The notes under the pieces were generated by a model that was not told where the DNA came from, searched no databases, and was given only the letters and a program-made list of their open reading frames with translations. A stretch of DNA of 13,492 nt from DATNPH01 sp036703315 (lineage in GTDB: Bacteria > Cyanobacteriota > Cyanobacteriia > Cyanobacteriales > Coleofasciculaceae), in assembly GCA_036703315.1 (NCBI GenBank), contig DATNPH010000144.1:1-13492 (forward strand), written 5' to 3'. Below, in pieces: positions 1-6,088 of the stretch. The translations under genes were made by a program, and so were the position numbers. Positions within the stretch are counted from its first letter, which is position 1. Each line of letters begins with the position of its first letter.

Positions 1-1289
1 ACCAGTTGCTCACTAATTTGATTTGCAGGTGCATCCAAAACTAGAACGCCTTTTTGCTTCAACTGGGCAAAGGCAACTTGACGTTGGGCGAGTAAATCTA
101 AGGCAACAGAACGGGCATAAGTCGCTGCAATTGCACCTTGCTTCTCCTTTTCCAGGATAGGAGGGGTGTGTGCCAGTCGGTCAACCTGGGGGTCGCCCAG
201 AGTTACACAAAACGGTAAGTAGCGGGGTGTGAGGCGTACTAGTGCGGCAAGGAGTTCTGCGGAGGCGGTGACATCTACGATATCTGTAATTAGAACAACT
301 AAGGCGCGGCGGGTTTGCTGATTCACTAGCCTTGTCACAGCACCAATATAGTCGGGTTCTAGTAGTACCGGCTGAATGGGGGTAAGCCGTTCAATCAACT
401 TAGATAGCTGGTGTTGACCGCGTTCAGGTGCAATCCAAGTTGTCACTTCGCGGTCAAATACGCCGATTCCCACCTTGTCGCCCCGATTTAATCCAGCTAA
501 TGCCAAAGACAGCGTCGCATTCAATCCCCAATCAAACCGTTTCAACTCCTGCACCCGTGCCGTCATCAAGCGTCCCCGGTCGAGCAAAATTATTAAGGTT
601 TGCTCGCGTTCCGGTTCCAACACCCGCACTAAGGGTCGCGATCGCCTTGCCGTAGCTTTCCAATCAATCAGGCGGATATCGTCACCGATACCATATTCCC
701 GCAATTCGGCAAATTCAGTACCCATGCCGATGCGTCGCGCTTGGCGCATGGTGCCAGTGTTTTCTAAAGTCAAGCGAATTGAAAGCGATCGCAATCCCAG
801 CAAATCTGGATAAACGGCAACCGTCTGACTTGCCGGGATTTTCCAATCATGCCATGCCAATCCCCATGCTCCCAGTTGCCGTACTTGAATATCCCCCCAC
901 TGAAACTCACCCCGCATCGTTGGGTGAATTGTATAGGTTAGTTCCTGGGTAGTGTTTGCCTCTAGGGAGGCGTCCAGGGTTGGGGTAGAAACCTCAAACT
1001 CTAAGGGGTAGTAGTCGCGCAGGCGAATTTGTACGCCCTGATTTCCCGATTGTACGGAGAGTACAACCGGATTATCCCGCCCAATCGAAAGCCGTTGTAA
1101 GGGATAGCGCGTCACTTTCACGGCGTTAGGTTTCACCCGTTGTCCATCCCAGACAGCTAGACCTAAAACCACGCTATCGAATACGAGGGTAGCAATGATG
1201 CTTACCAGCTGACCAAACGAGATCGCGAGGATGAGGGCGATCGCAATGCCTAGAATTAGCAGACCATAAACTCGGCGGCTGGGAATCAT
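1..1289 (-). CDS. DUF58 domain protein (vWA-like), C-terminus cut by window edge
   Basis: An open frame runs without stops from 1289 to the left edge, about 429 codons, so the protein is nearly complete. The N-terminus (MIPSRRVYGLLIL) leads into two adjacent hydrophobic segments, about residues 6-22 and 24-42. A beta-rich region follows, then the DUF58 signature RLIDWKATARR around residues 204-214 and a vWA-like fold (LIILLDRGRLM; later LVVLITDIVDV). ATG 1289 is preferred because AAGGA lies 8 nt upstream; an in-frame ATG at 1298 abuts the same AAGG with no spacer. DUF58 proteins are partners of MoxR ATPases, and the MoxR gene ends 30 bp upstream. The protein is probably anchored in the plasma membrane, with its vWA-like domain binding a client or the ATPase. 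The family assignment is firm; the substrate and process are unknown. Confidence 0.88.
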   Translation of the reverse strand, partial: MIPSRRVYGLLILGIAIALILAISFGQLVSIIATLVFDSVVLGLAVWDGQRVKPNAVKVTRYPLQRLSIGRDNPVVLSVQSGNQGVQIRLRDYYPLEFEVSTPTLDASLEANTTQELTYTIHPTMRGEFQWGDIQVRQLGAWGLAWHDWKIPASQTVAVYPDLLGLRSLSIRLTLENTGTMRQARRIGMGTEFAELREYGIGDDIRLIDWKATARRSRPLVRVLEPEREQTLIILLDRGRLMTARVQELKRFDWGLNATLSLALAGLNRGDKVGIGVFDREVTTWIAPERGQHQLSKLIERLTPIQPVLLEPDYIGAVTRLVNQQTRRALVVLITDIVDVTASAELLAALVRLTPRYLPFCVTLGDPQVDRLAHTPPILEKEKQGAIAATYARSVALDLLAQRQVAFAQLKQKGVLVLDAPANQISEQL

Positions 1290-1319
1290 CAACAACATCC
1301 TTGCTTTAGCACTACCTAC

Positions 1320-2270
1320 TCACCTCGGTACTGGCACCTGGTTCAGTAACGAAGCAATTACGGCATCTATTATCAAACCGTCTAATTGCGCCTCTGGTTT
1401 AAGGATAAGACGGTGACGCAGCAGAGGCAGCGCAACTGCCTTCACATCATCAGGGGTAGCATAATCACGTCCTTCCAGCCAAGCTTGGGCTTTACTTGTT
1501 TGCAACCAAGCTACAGCTGCTCTAGGGGAGGCTCCTAACGCCAGATCGGAGTGTTGTCGTGTGCGCTGCACCAAAGCCAGCAGGTAATCTATCACGTTGT
1601 CTTCAACTTTGACAGCTTGGACCGCTTTACGGGCACTAACAATCTGCTCTACCGTTACCAAAGGTTTGACACGAACCAAGTCAAGACGTTTGGCTCGAAA
1701 CCCGGCTTGAGCATTCAGCAACATCTGCTTTTCTGCCCCAGCATCGGGGTAATCCACAATCAGCTTGAATAAAAATCGGTCTAACTGAGCCTCTGGCAGG
1801 GGGTACGTTCCTTCAAATTCTAGGGAATTTTGAGTAGCAATTACCCAAAATAGTTCAGAAAGAGCCATAGTTTCGCCATCTAGCGTCACTTGCTGCTCTT
1901 CCATCGCTTCTAGCAGTGCTGCCTGGGTTTTGGGGGGTGTGCGGTTAATTTCATCTGCCAGCAACACCTCGGTAAAGACTGGTCCTTTTTTGAGGGTAAA
2001 ACTACGGCTATTCAGGTCAAAAACATTCGTCCCTAGGATATCGGAGGGCAAAATATCCGGTGTCAGCTGAACCCGCCGAAAATCTGCCTGCATTAGTTTC
2101 GCCAACACCTTAACCAGTAAGGTTTTTCCCGTTCCTGGTACTCCCTCGATAATGACGTGCCCACCACTCAGCAGCGCTACTAGCATCTGCTGCACTAGAG
2201 TAGATTGACCGACGATTATCTTGCCAAGGGTTTGGCTGAGGCGGTTAAATAGGGTGTTGGTTTCGCTCAT
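1320..2270 (-). CDS. MoxR-family AAA+ ATPase
   Basis: 316 aa, the usual length for the family. Visible motifs are Walker A GVPGTGKT (residues 43-50), Walker B VLLADEIN (102-109), sensor 1 ATQN (145-148), the GTYPLPEAQLDRF segment (154-166) that is typical of MoxR, and GASPRA (246-251) in the C-terminal lid region. There is no signal peptide or membrane segment, so it should be a cytoplasmic hexameric ATPase. MoxR proteins act as chaperones that remodel or load cofactors into partner proteins, usually together with a vWA/DUF58 protein; that partner is the next gene downstream. The ATG at 2270 has only a weak ribosome site (TTAAG directly before it). It is probably co-transcribed with the upstream DUF4129 and DUF4350 genes. 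The symbol moxR is not given because MoxR subfamilies differ in role. Confidence 0.93.
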   Translation of the reverse strand: MSETNTLFNRLSQTLGKIIVGQSTLVQQMLVALLSGGHVIIEGVPGTGKTLLVKVLAKLMQADFRRVQLTPDILPSDILGTNVFDLNSRSFTLKKGPVFTEVLLADEINRTPPKTQAALLEAMEEQQVTLDGETMALSELFWVIATQNSLEFEGTYPLPEAQLDRFLFKLIVDYPDAGAEKQMLLNAQAGFRAKRLDLVRVKPLVTVEQIVSARKAVQAVKVEDNVIDYLLALVQRTRQHSDLALGASPRAAVAWLQTSKAQAWLEGRDYATPDDVKAVALPLLRHRLILKPEAQLDGLIIDAVIASLLNQVPVPR

Positions 2271-2305
2271 CTTAACTATCAGCTATTCGCTTTTTGTCCT
2301 TAGTC

Positions 2306-2352
2306 ATTAGAGCTTAGTCCGAAGCCAATGAGTAATGACCAATGCCTAATAA
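2306..2352. repeat. Degenerate heptamer-like repeat in the DUF4350-moxR gap
   Basis: The gap between the DUF4350 stop and the moxR start contains overlapping variants of the words AATGA, TAATGACC and CCAATG (for example CCAATGAGTAATGACCAATG). These resemble the short tandem heptanucleotide tracts common between cyanobacterial genes. Here the tract is short and decayed. It separates two otherwise tightly packed genes and may be neutral. Confidence 0.4.
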
Positions 2353-2359
2353 TCGCTGA

Positions 2360-3484
2360 TTAAGGCGAGAAATAGCGACGGATTTGCTCCCATTTCCTCA
2401 ACCACGTTAGCAAGTCCGACTCACTCATTCGACCTTTTCGAGATTGTACTTGTAGTAGTTGTTCCAATTCTGCGGCTGGATGACCTGTTTGCTGCACCCA
2501 GGCGTCTACGAGGGATTTATGGTCAAGCAAAACCTGTCCCAATCCTAGTGCTTTTTGCAGTTGCAACTGTTCTTCTTTGCCCACAACGTCCAAAATAAAC
2601 TCACTGCTGTTGGCTTTTTGCAAGACACCCGCTAAAGCCTGGATATAAGCTTCACTGTTATCAACTACGGGTGCTGATAAGGTTACAGGCTTTCCAAAGC
2701 GGCGATTCCCAGCCCAGATAGCAACCAACAGGAGAATGAATACTTGAACAAAAACTGGAAACACGGGGGTTTTGGCTAAATAACTGAATAGATCGCCTGT
2801 TTGCTCACGCTTTATACTCTCTGAATCTTTGTAGCCGTGGATGTATTCATCTACCCATACTGGATTTTTGCTTGAAAGTTTCTCCCCTGCTCCTGTTCGG
2901 GTGACAAGTTGCGCTAGAAATTCATAGTTGCCTTGGAAGTCCTGATAGGCATTGGCAGCTAGGTGGGGTGTGGTGGAGTAGATGACTTGTCCTTTACCAA
3001 TACTCTCTTGCCAAACAATTGCCCCAAAGCGATCGCCTAATAGTTGTTTCTTTGCCTGTTGTTCCCTTCGTTGCGTATCGATCTTCACGCTGCCTGCTGC
3101 ACTATTGTGCCTTGTACTAAAGGGGGCTTCTGTAACCGATTGAGGGACTCCCAAAATGACTAGCGTATTGCCCTTTTCCACCCAGTCTCGCTCTTGCCCA
3201 TAAGGCTCTTGCCCTATCAAGCCACTGTTGACTCGCAACAAGGTAATCGGGGGTTTAGCCTTTTTGTTATTGGCTAACTCTTCAAATGGTTTTCGCCAAC
3301 GATTGACAGGGGTTCCCCGTTCTGACATGAAAGCATACCAAGCACCATAGCCCTCTGGGGCACGGTTATAGGTCGAACCGCTATTTAGCTTATTGTTGGC
3401 AGGAGCAGCTAGGAGGGTAATCAGAATAATTGCCCCGATCGCGATCGCACCAAATACCCATAACCGTCGCTTTGAAAACTTCAT
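2360..3484 (-). CDS. DUF4350 domain membrane protein
   Basis: 374 aa. An N-terminal hydrophobic anchor (about residues 9-27, WVFGAIAIGAIILITLLAA) is followed by the DUF4350-type opening NRAPEGYGAWYAF (40-52). That domain resembles the periplasm-facing part of GldG/ABC-type auxiliary proteins. It contains a strand-turn LVILGVPQ (108-115) and an ends-with-action segment GKGQVIYSTTPHLAAN (163-178). A second membrane segment lies at about 242-260 (FPVFVQVFILLLVAIWAG), then a cytoplasmic helical tail of about 110 residues. The expected topology is therefore two membrane passes with a large extracytoplasmic domain. The ATG overlaps the stop of the upstream DUF4129 gene (ATGA), and GAGG lies 4 nt before the start, so translation is probably coupled. 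It is a likely client or scaffold of the MoxR/DUF58 pair; the biochemical role is unknown. Confidence 0.85.
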   Translation of the reverse strand: MKFSKRRLWVFGAIAIGAIILITLLAAPANNKLNSGSTYNRAPEGYGAWYAFMSERGTPVNRWRKPFEELANNKKAKPPITLLRVNSGLIGQEPYGQERDWVEKGNTLVILGVPQSVTEAPFSTRHNSAAGSVKIDTQRREQQAKKQLLGDRFGAIVWQESIGKGQVIYSTTPHLAANAYQDFQGNYEFLAQLVTRTGAGEKLSSKNPVWVDEYIHGYKDSESIKREQTGDLFSYLAKTPVFPVFVQVFILLLVAIWAGNRRFGKPVTLSAPVVDNSEAYIQALAGVLQKANSSEFILDVVGKEEQLQLQKALGLGQVLLDHKSLVDAWVQQTGHPAAELEQLLQVQSRKGRMSESDLLTWLRKWEQIRRYFSP

Positions 3485-4161
3485 GGAGCCTCAATCTCTT
3501 GATAAGCTTGCAGGCACTGCTCAAAGTCTGAGCGTGAAGCCTCTGTTTTACTAAAGCATAGTTGCTGGTGAGTCATGAGCAACGTTTGGTATGGCGTCGG
3601 CTGAGGTAGCTGTTGGACTAATTGCAGATATTCTCCATCCGTGCGACTCGGTTGAGCCTTAGCAATTCCCGTATCATTTAATCGTTGTAACATTGCCCTG
3701 TACAGGCATAGGCAAGCTTCACGGTAGTTACCCTGTTGCTGGAATTTTTGCGATCGCTGTAACCACTGGGTAACCGATAATTCACCACTTGAGATTTTTG
3801 TCGCTTTGTCAGCTGACTGATTCAGCTGATTAGTGAAGGAATAAATATAAGGATGCAATAGTCGCATAATTTTCAAAGCTGCCCAGCTTAGGAGCAAAGC
3901 TAGGAGCAACCAAAAAACCGTCTTAGTAATCAGCTCTAAGATCGGAGAATCAAACCAAGACGGTAGCGATACTTTCGGTAGGTTAGGTGAAAATCGGGAC
4001 CTTTGCAGTTCCCACCACTCCCCAAGCCGTTGTTGCAACTGTCCCAACTGCCAACCAAAACTGTTTTTCTCAAAGGCACCTGTAGCCATGACTTTTAAGT
4101 CTCTTAAACAAAACTCCCATTTCTTGAAGTTTGGCTCAAGAAATGGGAGGAGCATCTGCAT
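3481..4161 (-). CDS. DUF4129 domain membrane protein (first gene of the MoxR operon)
   Basis: The open frame encodes 226 aa, but the true start is probably the ATG at 4089 (residue 25), giving 202 aa that begin MATGAFEKNSFGWQLGQLQQR. The first 24 codons coincide with a perfect 14-bp hairpin and a candidate promoter, and they look like leader sequence. One membrane segment lies at about residues 77-97 (long-form numbering; ITKTVFWLLLALLLSWAALK). The C-terminal part (about 133-223) is the helical DUF4129 domain, with EACLCLYRAMLQRLND and PSRTDGEYL. DUF4129 is often found beside transglutaminase-like or MoxR/DUF58 modules. The stop overlaps the DUF4350 start by 4 bp. The domain call is good; the function is unknown. 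Neither candidate start has a good Shine-Dalgarno sequence. Confidence 0.8.
   Translation of the reverse strand: MQMLLPFLEPNFKKWEFCLRDLKVMATGAFEKNSFGWQLGQLQQRLGEWWELQRSRFSPNLPKVSLPSWFDSPILELITKTVFWLLLALLLSWAALKIMRLLHPYIYSFTNQLNQSADKATKISSGELSVTQWLQRSQKFQQQGNYREACLCLYRAMLQRLNDTGIAKAQPSRTDGEYLQLVQQLPQPTPYQTLLMTHQQLCFSKTEASRSDFEQCLQAYQEIEAP
4094..4108 (-). other. Second small palindrome in the operon leader
   Basis: TTTAAG (4094-4099) and CTTAAA (4103-4108) form a perfect 6-bp inverted repeat around TCT. It lies between the large leader hairpin and the probable start codon at 4089. In RNA it would be a weak A/U-rich stem near the ribosome entry region. It may have no role beyond the stem itself. 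Confidence 0.4.
4107..4149 (-). terminator. Terminator-like hairpin (attenuator candidate) before the MoxR operon
   Basis: CTCCCATTTCTTGA (4114-4127) and TCAAGAAATGGGAG (4136-4149) are perfect 14-bp inverted repeats with an 8-nt loop. Read on the minus strand, the stem ends in GGGAG and is followed at once by TTTTGTTT, the arrangement of an intrinsic terminator. It lies between a candidate promoter (4164-4192) and the probable DUF4129 start (4089), so it would regulate entry into the operon rather than end an upstream gene. It could also act by sequestering RNA or as a processing site. The structure is seen directly; the regulatory role is inferred. Confidence 0.6.
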
Positions 4162-4163
4162 TG

Positions 4164-4192
4164 TTTATAAAGTTAATGGGTTGTGTTGCCCA
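4164..4192 (-). promoter_or_regulatory. Candidate promoter of the DUF4129-DUF4350-MoxR-DUF58 operon
   Basis: On the minus strand TGGGCA (4192-4187, four of six matches to TTGACA) is followed after 17 bp by TATAAA (4169-4164, five of six matches to TATAAT). Transcription would begin near 4157. That is downstream of the ATG at 4161 and upstream of the leader hairpin, which supports the later start at 4089. Confidence 0.45.
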
Positions 4193-4226
4193 GCAAACTC
4201 ATACAGCGCAGCAAAATTTTCTATCA

Positions 4227-4246
4227 GCTAGAGAAATCTCTCTAGC
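4227..4246 (-). terminator. Possible terminator after the pentapeptide gene
   Basis: GCTAGAGA (4227-4234) and TCTCTAGC (4239-4246) form an 8-bp stem with a 4-nt loop. It lies 45 bp past the stop of the minus-strand pentapeptide gene and is followed on that strand by a loose A/T stretch (CTGATAGAAAATTTT). The T run is poor, so this is only a plausible terminator. Confidence 0.4.
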
Positions 4247-4290
4247 CTCGCACCCTTCCTAACAGCTGAGTTATTTGTGTCCAGCAACAA

Positions 4291-4746
4291 CTAGTTCCAA
4301 TCAGGTACCGTTGCATCTTCTCCACCAACGCCAATCCCTGTGTTGAAGATTTCAGCATTACTGATGTTAAGCCCATTCATCGATGCGCCATACACATTAG
4401 CACTATAAATTTTAGCGCCAGTAAAATTTACACTGTTGAGATTGGCTTGACGCAAATCAGCATTAGTTACAAAAGCTGACGTTAAGTTAGCTCCTGTCAG
4501 GGTAGCACCGCTGAGGTCAGCGCCTTCGAGATTGGCTCCTGTAAGATTGGCTCCTGTAAGATTGGCTTCTCTCAAGTCAGCACCAATTAAGTGTGCTCCA
4601 CTGAGATCCGCTCCTGATAGATCGCACTGATAGCATGTCCCAGTTGACAATAGCTGTTTTACTTGAAGCGGATTTTCAGCTTTAACTGGACTAATGAAAA
4701 ATAGCGGAGTTAGTAGGGTTAGGGTAGCTAATAGCTTGAGGTTCAT
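4291..4746 (-). CDS. Secreted pentapeptide-repeat protein with a CxxC motif
   Basis: 151 aa. A signal peptide covers residues 1-23 (basic start MNLK, hydrophobic core, VKA before ENPL). A short spacer carries C38-YQ-C41, and about 18 tandem A(D/N)LxG-type pentapeptides fill residues 42-133 (ADLSGAHLIGADLREANLTG and onward). These should fold into a right-handed quadrilateral beta-helix. The last 18 residues, ending in DATVPDWN, fall outside the helix. AAAGGGGG lies about 8 nt before the ATG, a strong ribosome site. Export to the periplasm or thylakoid lumen is likely; Sec versus Tat is not clear, but there is no twin Arg. The CxxC just before the beta-helix may form a disulfide cap. The family is sure; the molecular role is unknown. 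CRP-type sites upstream may control it. Confidence 0.9.
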   Translation of the reverse strand: MNLKLLATLTLLTPLFFISPVKAENPLQVKQLLSTGTCYQCDLSGADLSGAHLIGADLREANLTGANLTGANLEGADLSGATLTGANLTSAFVTNADLRQANLNSVNFTGAKIYSANVYGASMNGLNISNAEIFNTGIGVGGEDATVPDWN

Positions 4747-4798
4747 AATTTTCCCCCTTTGTAATTAAAGTTTGTTCCGTTCTTTGCCTCACTCTTCC

Positions 4799-4827
4799 AT
4801 TATCTCACTAAAATCTTGGGACGGTAA
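4799..4827 (-). promoter_or_regulatory. Candidate promoter of the pentapeptide gene
   Basis: Minus-strand GATAAT (4804-4799) matches five of six bases of the -10 consensus. After a 17-bp spacer it has only a weak -35 (TTACCG, 4827-4822). Transcription would start near 4792, about 46 nt before the ATG. The CRP-type site centred at 4857.5 would then sit near -65, close to a class I activator position. Confidence 0.35.
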
Positions 4828-4849
4828 TTTATTGTACTCACAAGTAAAT

Positions 4850-4865
4850 TGTGAAACGCCTCACT
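4850..4865. promoter_or_regulatory. CRP-type site 1 (TGTGA-N6-TCACT)
   Basis: TGTGAAACGCCTCACT matches nine of ten conserved positions of the CRP/cAMP-receptor consensus TGTGA-N6-TCACA, with only the last base different. It lies 104 bp upstream of the pentapeptide start. Cyanobacterial cAMP receptors (SYCRP1 and Anabaena CRP proteins) bind this class of site. Confidence 0.55.
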
Positions 4866-4917
4866 TTGAATTGTGATGCCGAAAATGCTATTTAATTGAC
4901 TAATACCTACTGGTTTG

Positions 4918-4933
4918 TGTGATCTAGATCACT
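4918..4933. promoter_or_regulatory. CRP-type site 2 (TGTGATCTAGATCACT)
   Basis: TGTGATCTAGATCACT contains a perfect 14-bp palindrome (GTGATCTAGATCAC) and matches nine of ten conserved CRP positions. Its last base differs from the consensus in the same way as site 1, 68 bp away. The centre lies about 165 bp before the alkB ATG. A possible -10 (TAAGAT, 4965-4970) would place it about 50 bp upstream of an alkB transcript start. The site is strong by sequence; its target gene is uncertain. Confidence 0.6.
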
Positions 4934-5090
4934 TATACACAATTGGAGAATTCTCGCTACTCCCTAAGATAGTAATTCCAGCTTTTTTGCAAGAATCGCA
5001 ACGGCTTTCCAGAGGTTTGAGAAGAGAATATTCTAGAATGATGCAGACAGCGATCGCGTCCACACAATTTGGAAGCTATACGAAAGAAGA

Positions 5091-5711
5091 ATGTTATCTT
5101 CAAATCAGACAGAATTATCTTTAGAAACATCCCTTAAATTTGACATTCCAGAAATTTCGGGACTAACCTACATTCGTGACTACATCACGGTCGAAGAACA
5201 AAATCAATTACTTGATATTATTGACCAACAAGAGTGGGTAATAAAATTAAAAAGACGAGTGCAACATTATGGCTATAGATATGACTATAAAAATGGCTTA
5301 CTTGCTTCATCTAGTTACCTAGGGGCTTTACCAAGTTGGTTACAAACTATTGCCGGTAGATTCTTTGCTGATGGCTTAACGCCAAGAGTTCCAGATCAAG
5401 TAATCATCAATGAATATGAGCCCGGACAAGGCATTACGAGCCATATTGACTGTATTCCCTGCTTTGGAAGCACAATTATTACCCTAAGCTTGGGGAGTAA
5501 GTGTGTAATGGACTTTACTCATTCTCAAACAAACGAGAAGGCATCAATTTTGTTGCTACCTAGAAGTGTGCTTGTCATGCAGAAGGTAGCTAGATATGAC
5601 TGGGAACACGGTATTGCCGCCCGTAAGAAAGATAAGTATCAAGGTAGAGAATTGATTAGAGCCAGAAGAGTAGGTGTAACTTTCAGGGAAGTTTTATTCC
5701 CCTATAAGTGA
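5091..5711 (+). CDS. AlkB-family 2-oxoglutarate/Fe(II) dioxygenase, ALKBH8-like
   Basis: 206 aa, the normal size for a single AlkB domain. The iron ligands are visible as H118-x-D120 (TSHIDC) and H173 (WEHGI). The 2-oxoglutarate-binding pair R193-x5-R199 lies in RRVGVTFREV. The segments INEYEPGQGI (106-115), TLSLGSKCVMDF (131-142) and LLLPRSVLVM (154-163) resemble, from memory, the AlkB domain of eukaryotic ALKBH8 more than E. coli AlkB. AlkB enzymes oxidatively demethylate alkylated bases in DNA or RNA, whereas ALKBH8 hydroxylates a tRNA wobble uridine. No methyltransferase or RNA-recognition domain is fused here. The ribosome site is weak (AAAGAAG close to the ATG). The gene is visibly more A/T-rich than its neighbours, which could mean transfer. 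The family is certain; the substrate is open. Confidence 0.9.
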   Translation: MLSSNQTELSLETSLKFDIPEISGLTYIRDYITVEEQNQLLDIIDQQEWVIKLKRRVQHYGYRYDYKNGLLASSSYLGALPSWLQTIAGRFFADGLTPRVPDQVIINEYEPGQGITSHIDCIPCFGSTIITLSLGSKCVMDFTHSQTNEKASILLLPRSVLVMQKVARYDWEHGIAARKKDKYQGRELIRARRVGVTFREVLFPYK

Positions 5712-5722
5712 GTTGTTTTTGA

Positions 5723-5808
5723 GGGAGCATCCCAATTTTTTTTAGCATTGTAGGGACGCAACGCCTTGCGCCCCTACCGAGGTACATTTGCAAAAACGGG
5801 ATACTCCC
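5723..5808. repeat. MITE-like nested palindromic element after alkB
   Basis: Outer arms GGGAGCATCCC (5723-5733) and GGGATACTCCC (5798-5808) are inverted repeats with 10 of 11 matches. Inside lies a nearly perfect hairpin, GTAGGGACGCAA (5750-5761) against TTGCGCCCCTAC (5766-5777), with one A-C mismatch and a CGCC loop. A run of eight T (5736-5743) lies on the left and an A run on the right, which can partly pair. The arrangement resembles non-autonomous palindromic repeats dispersed in many filamentous cyanobacterial genomes. It starts 11 bp after the alkB stop, so it may also terminate alkB. No clear target duplication was found. Confidence 0.6.
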
Positions 5809-5843
5809 GTTGTTGAGCTATGCAACTACAGTCAATAAAAATA

Positions 5844-5995
5844 TCTATGTGACATCAATCAAGATGGCAGACTTATAAACCCAAAGGAAAGCTGGATTGG
5901 GAATTTGAAAATCAATGGTCTAAAATCCAAATTCCCAAATCCAAAATCATGGCAATAGAACTGTACGCCCAGTCTATATGACATTAAGTTGGCAG
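5844..5995 (+). repeat. Degenerate direct repeat pair (TCTATRTGACAT...TGGCAG)
   Basis: TCTATGTGACAT followed by GATGGCAG (5844-5870) recurs as TCTATATGACAT followed by GTTGGCAG (5973-5995), about 129 bp apart and with a 4-nt length difference. It may be a diverged duplicated fragment or the two ends of a small decayed element. Confidence 0.35.
5899..5936. repeat. Inverted repeat GGGAATTTG / CAAATTCCC
   Basis: GGGAATTTG (5899-5907) and CAAATTCCC (5928-5936) are perfect 9-bp inverted repeats around a 20-nt spacer. The spacer and flank contain CAAAATCC/AAATCC-like words that are common in cyanobacterial intergenic repeats. No gene-specific role can be proposed. Confidence 0.45.
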
Positions 5996-6088
5996 TATTG
6001 GGCATTTTGGCCCTTTATGTTGTGATGGACACTACAAATTTTCGATTTAACCGCTCTCTAGCTTGAAAATAGGGAGTAGTGAGTGGTT

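Larger units (their letters stand above)
4747..5090. other. Divergent intergenic region between the pentapeptide gene and alkB
   Basis: This 344-bp, A/T-rich region separates two divergent genes. It holds two CRP-type sites (4850-4865 and 4918-4933), a further isolated TGTGA half near 4872, and a candidate minus-strand promoter (4799-4827). It also carries a HIP1 octamer at 5050-5057. A short plus-strand frame beginning with TTG at 4915 is not considered a gene. No RNA gene was recognised. Confidence 0.6.

Noticed and set aside
428..813. Two overlapping plus-strand frames (75 and 112 codons)
   Set aside because: They are antisense shadows of the DUF58 gene, which shows clear family motifs on the minus strand.
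4915..5124. Plus-strand frame of 69 codons starting at TTG, ahead of alkB
   Set aside because: It starts inside CRP-type site 2, overlaps the alkB start, has no ribosome site and no protein-like composition.
5848..5863. Third CRP-like site (TGTGA-N6-TCAAG)
   Set aside because: It matches eight of ten positions, is not palindromic in the second half, and lies between convergent genes with no promoter to control.
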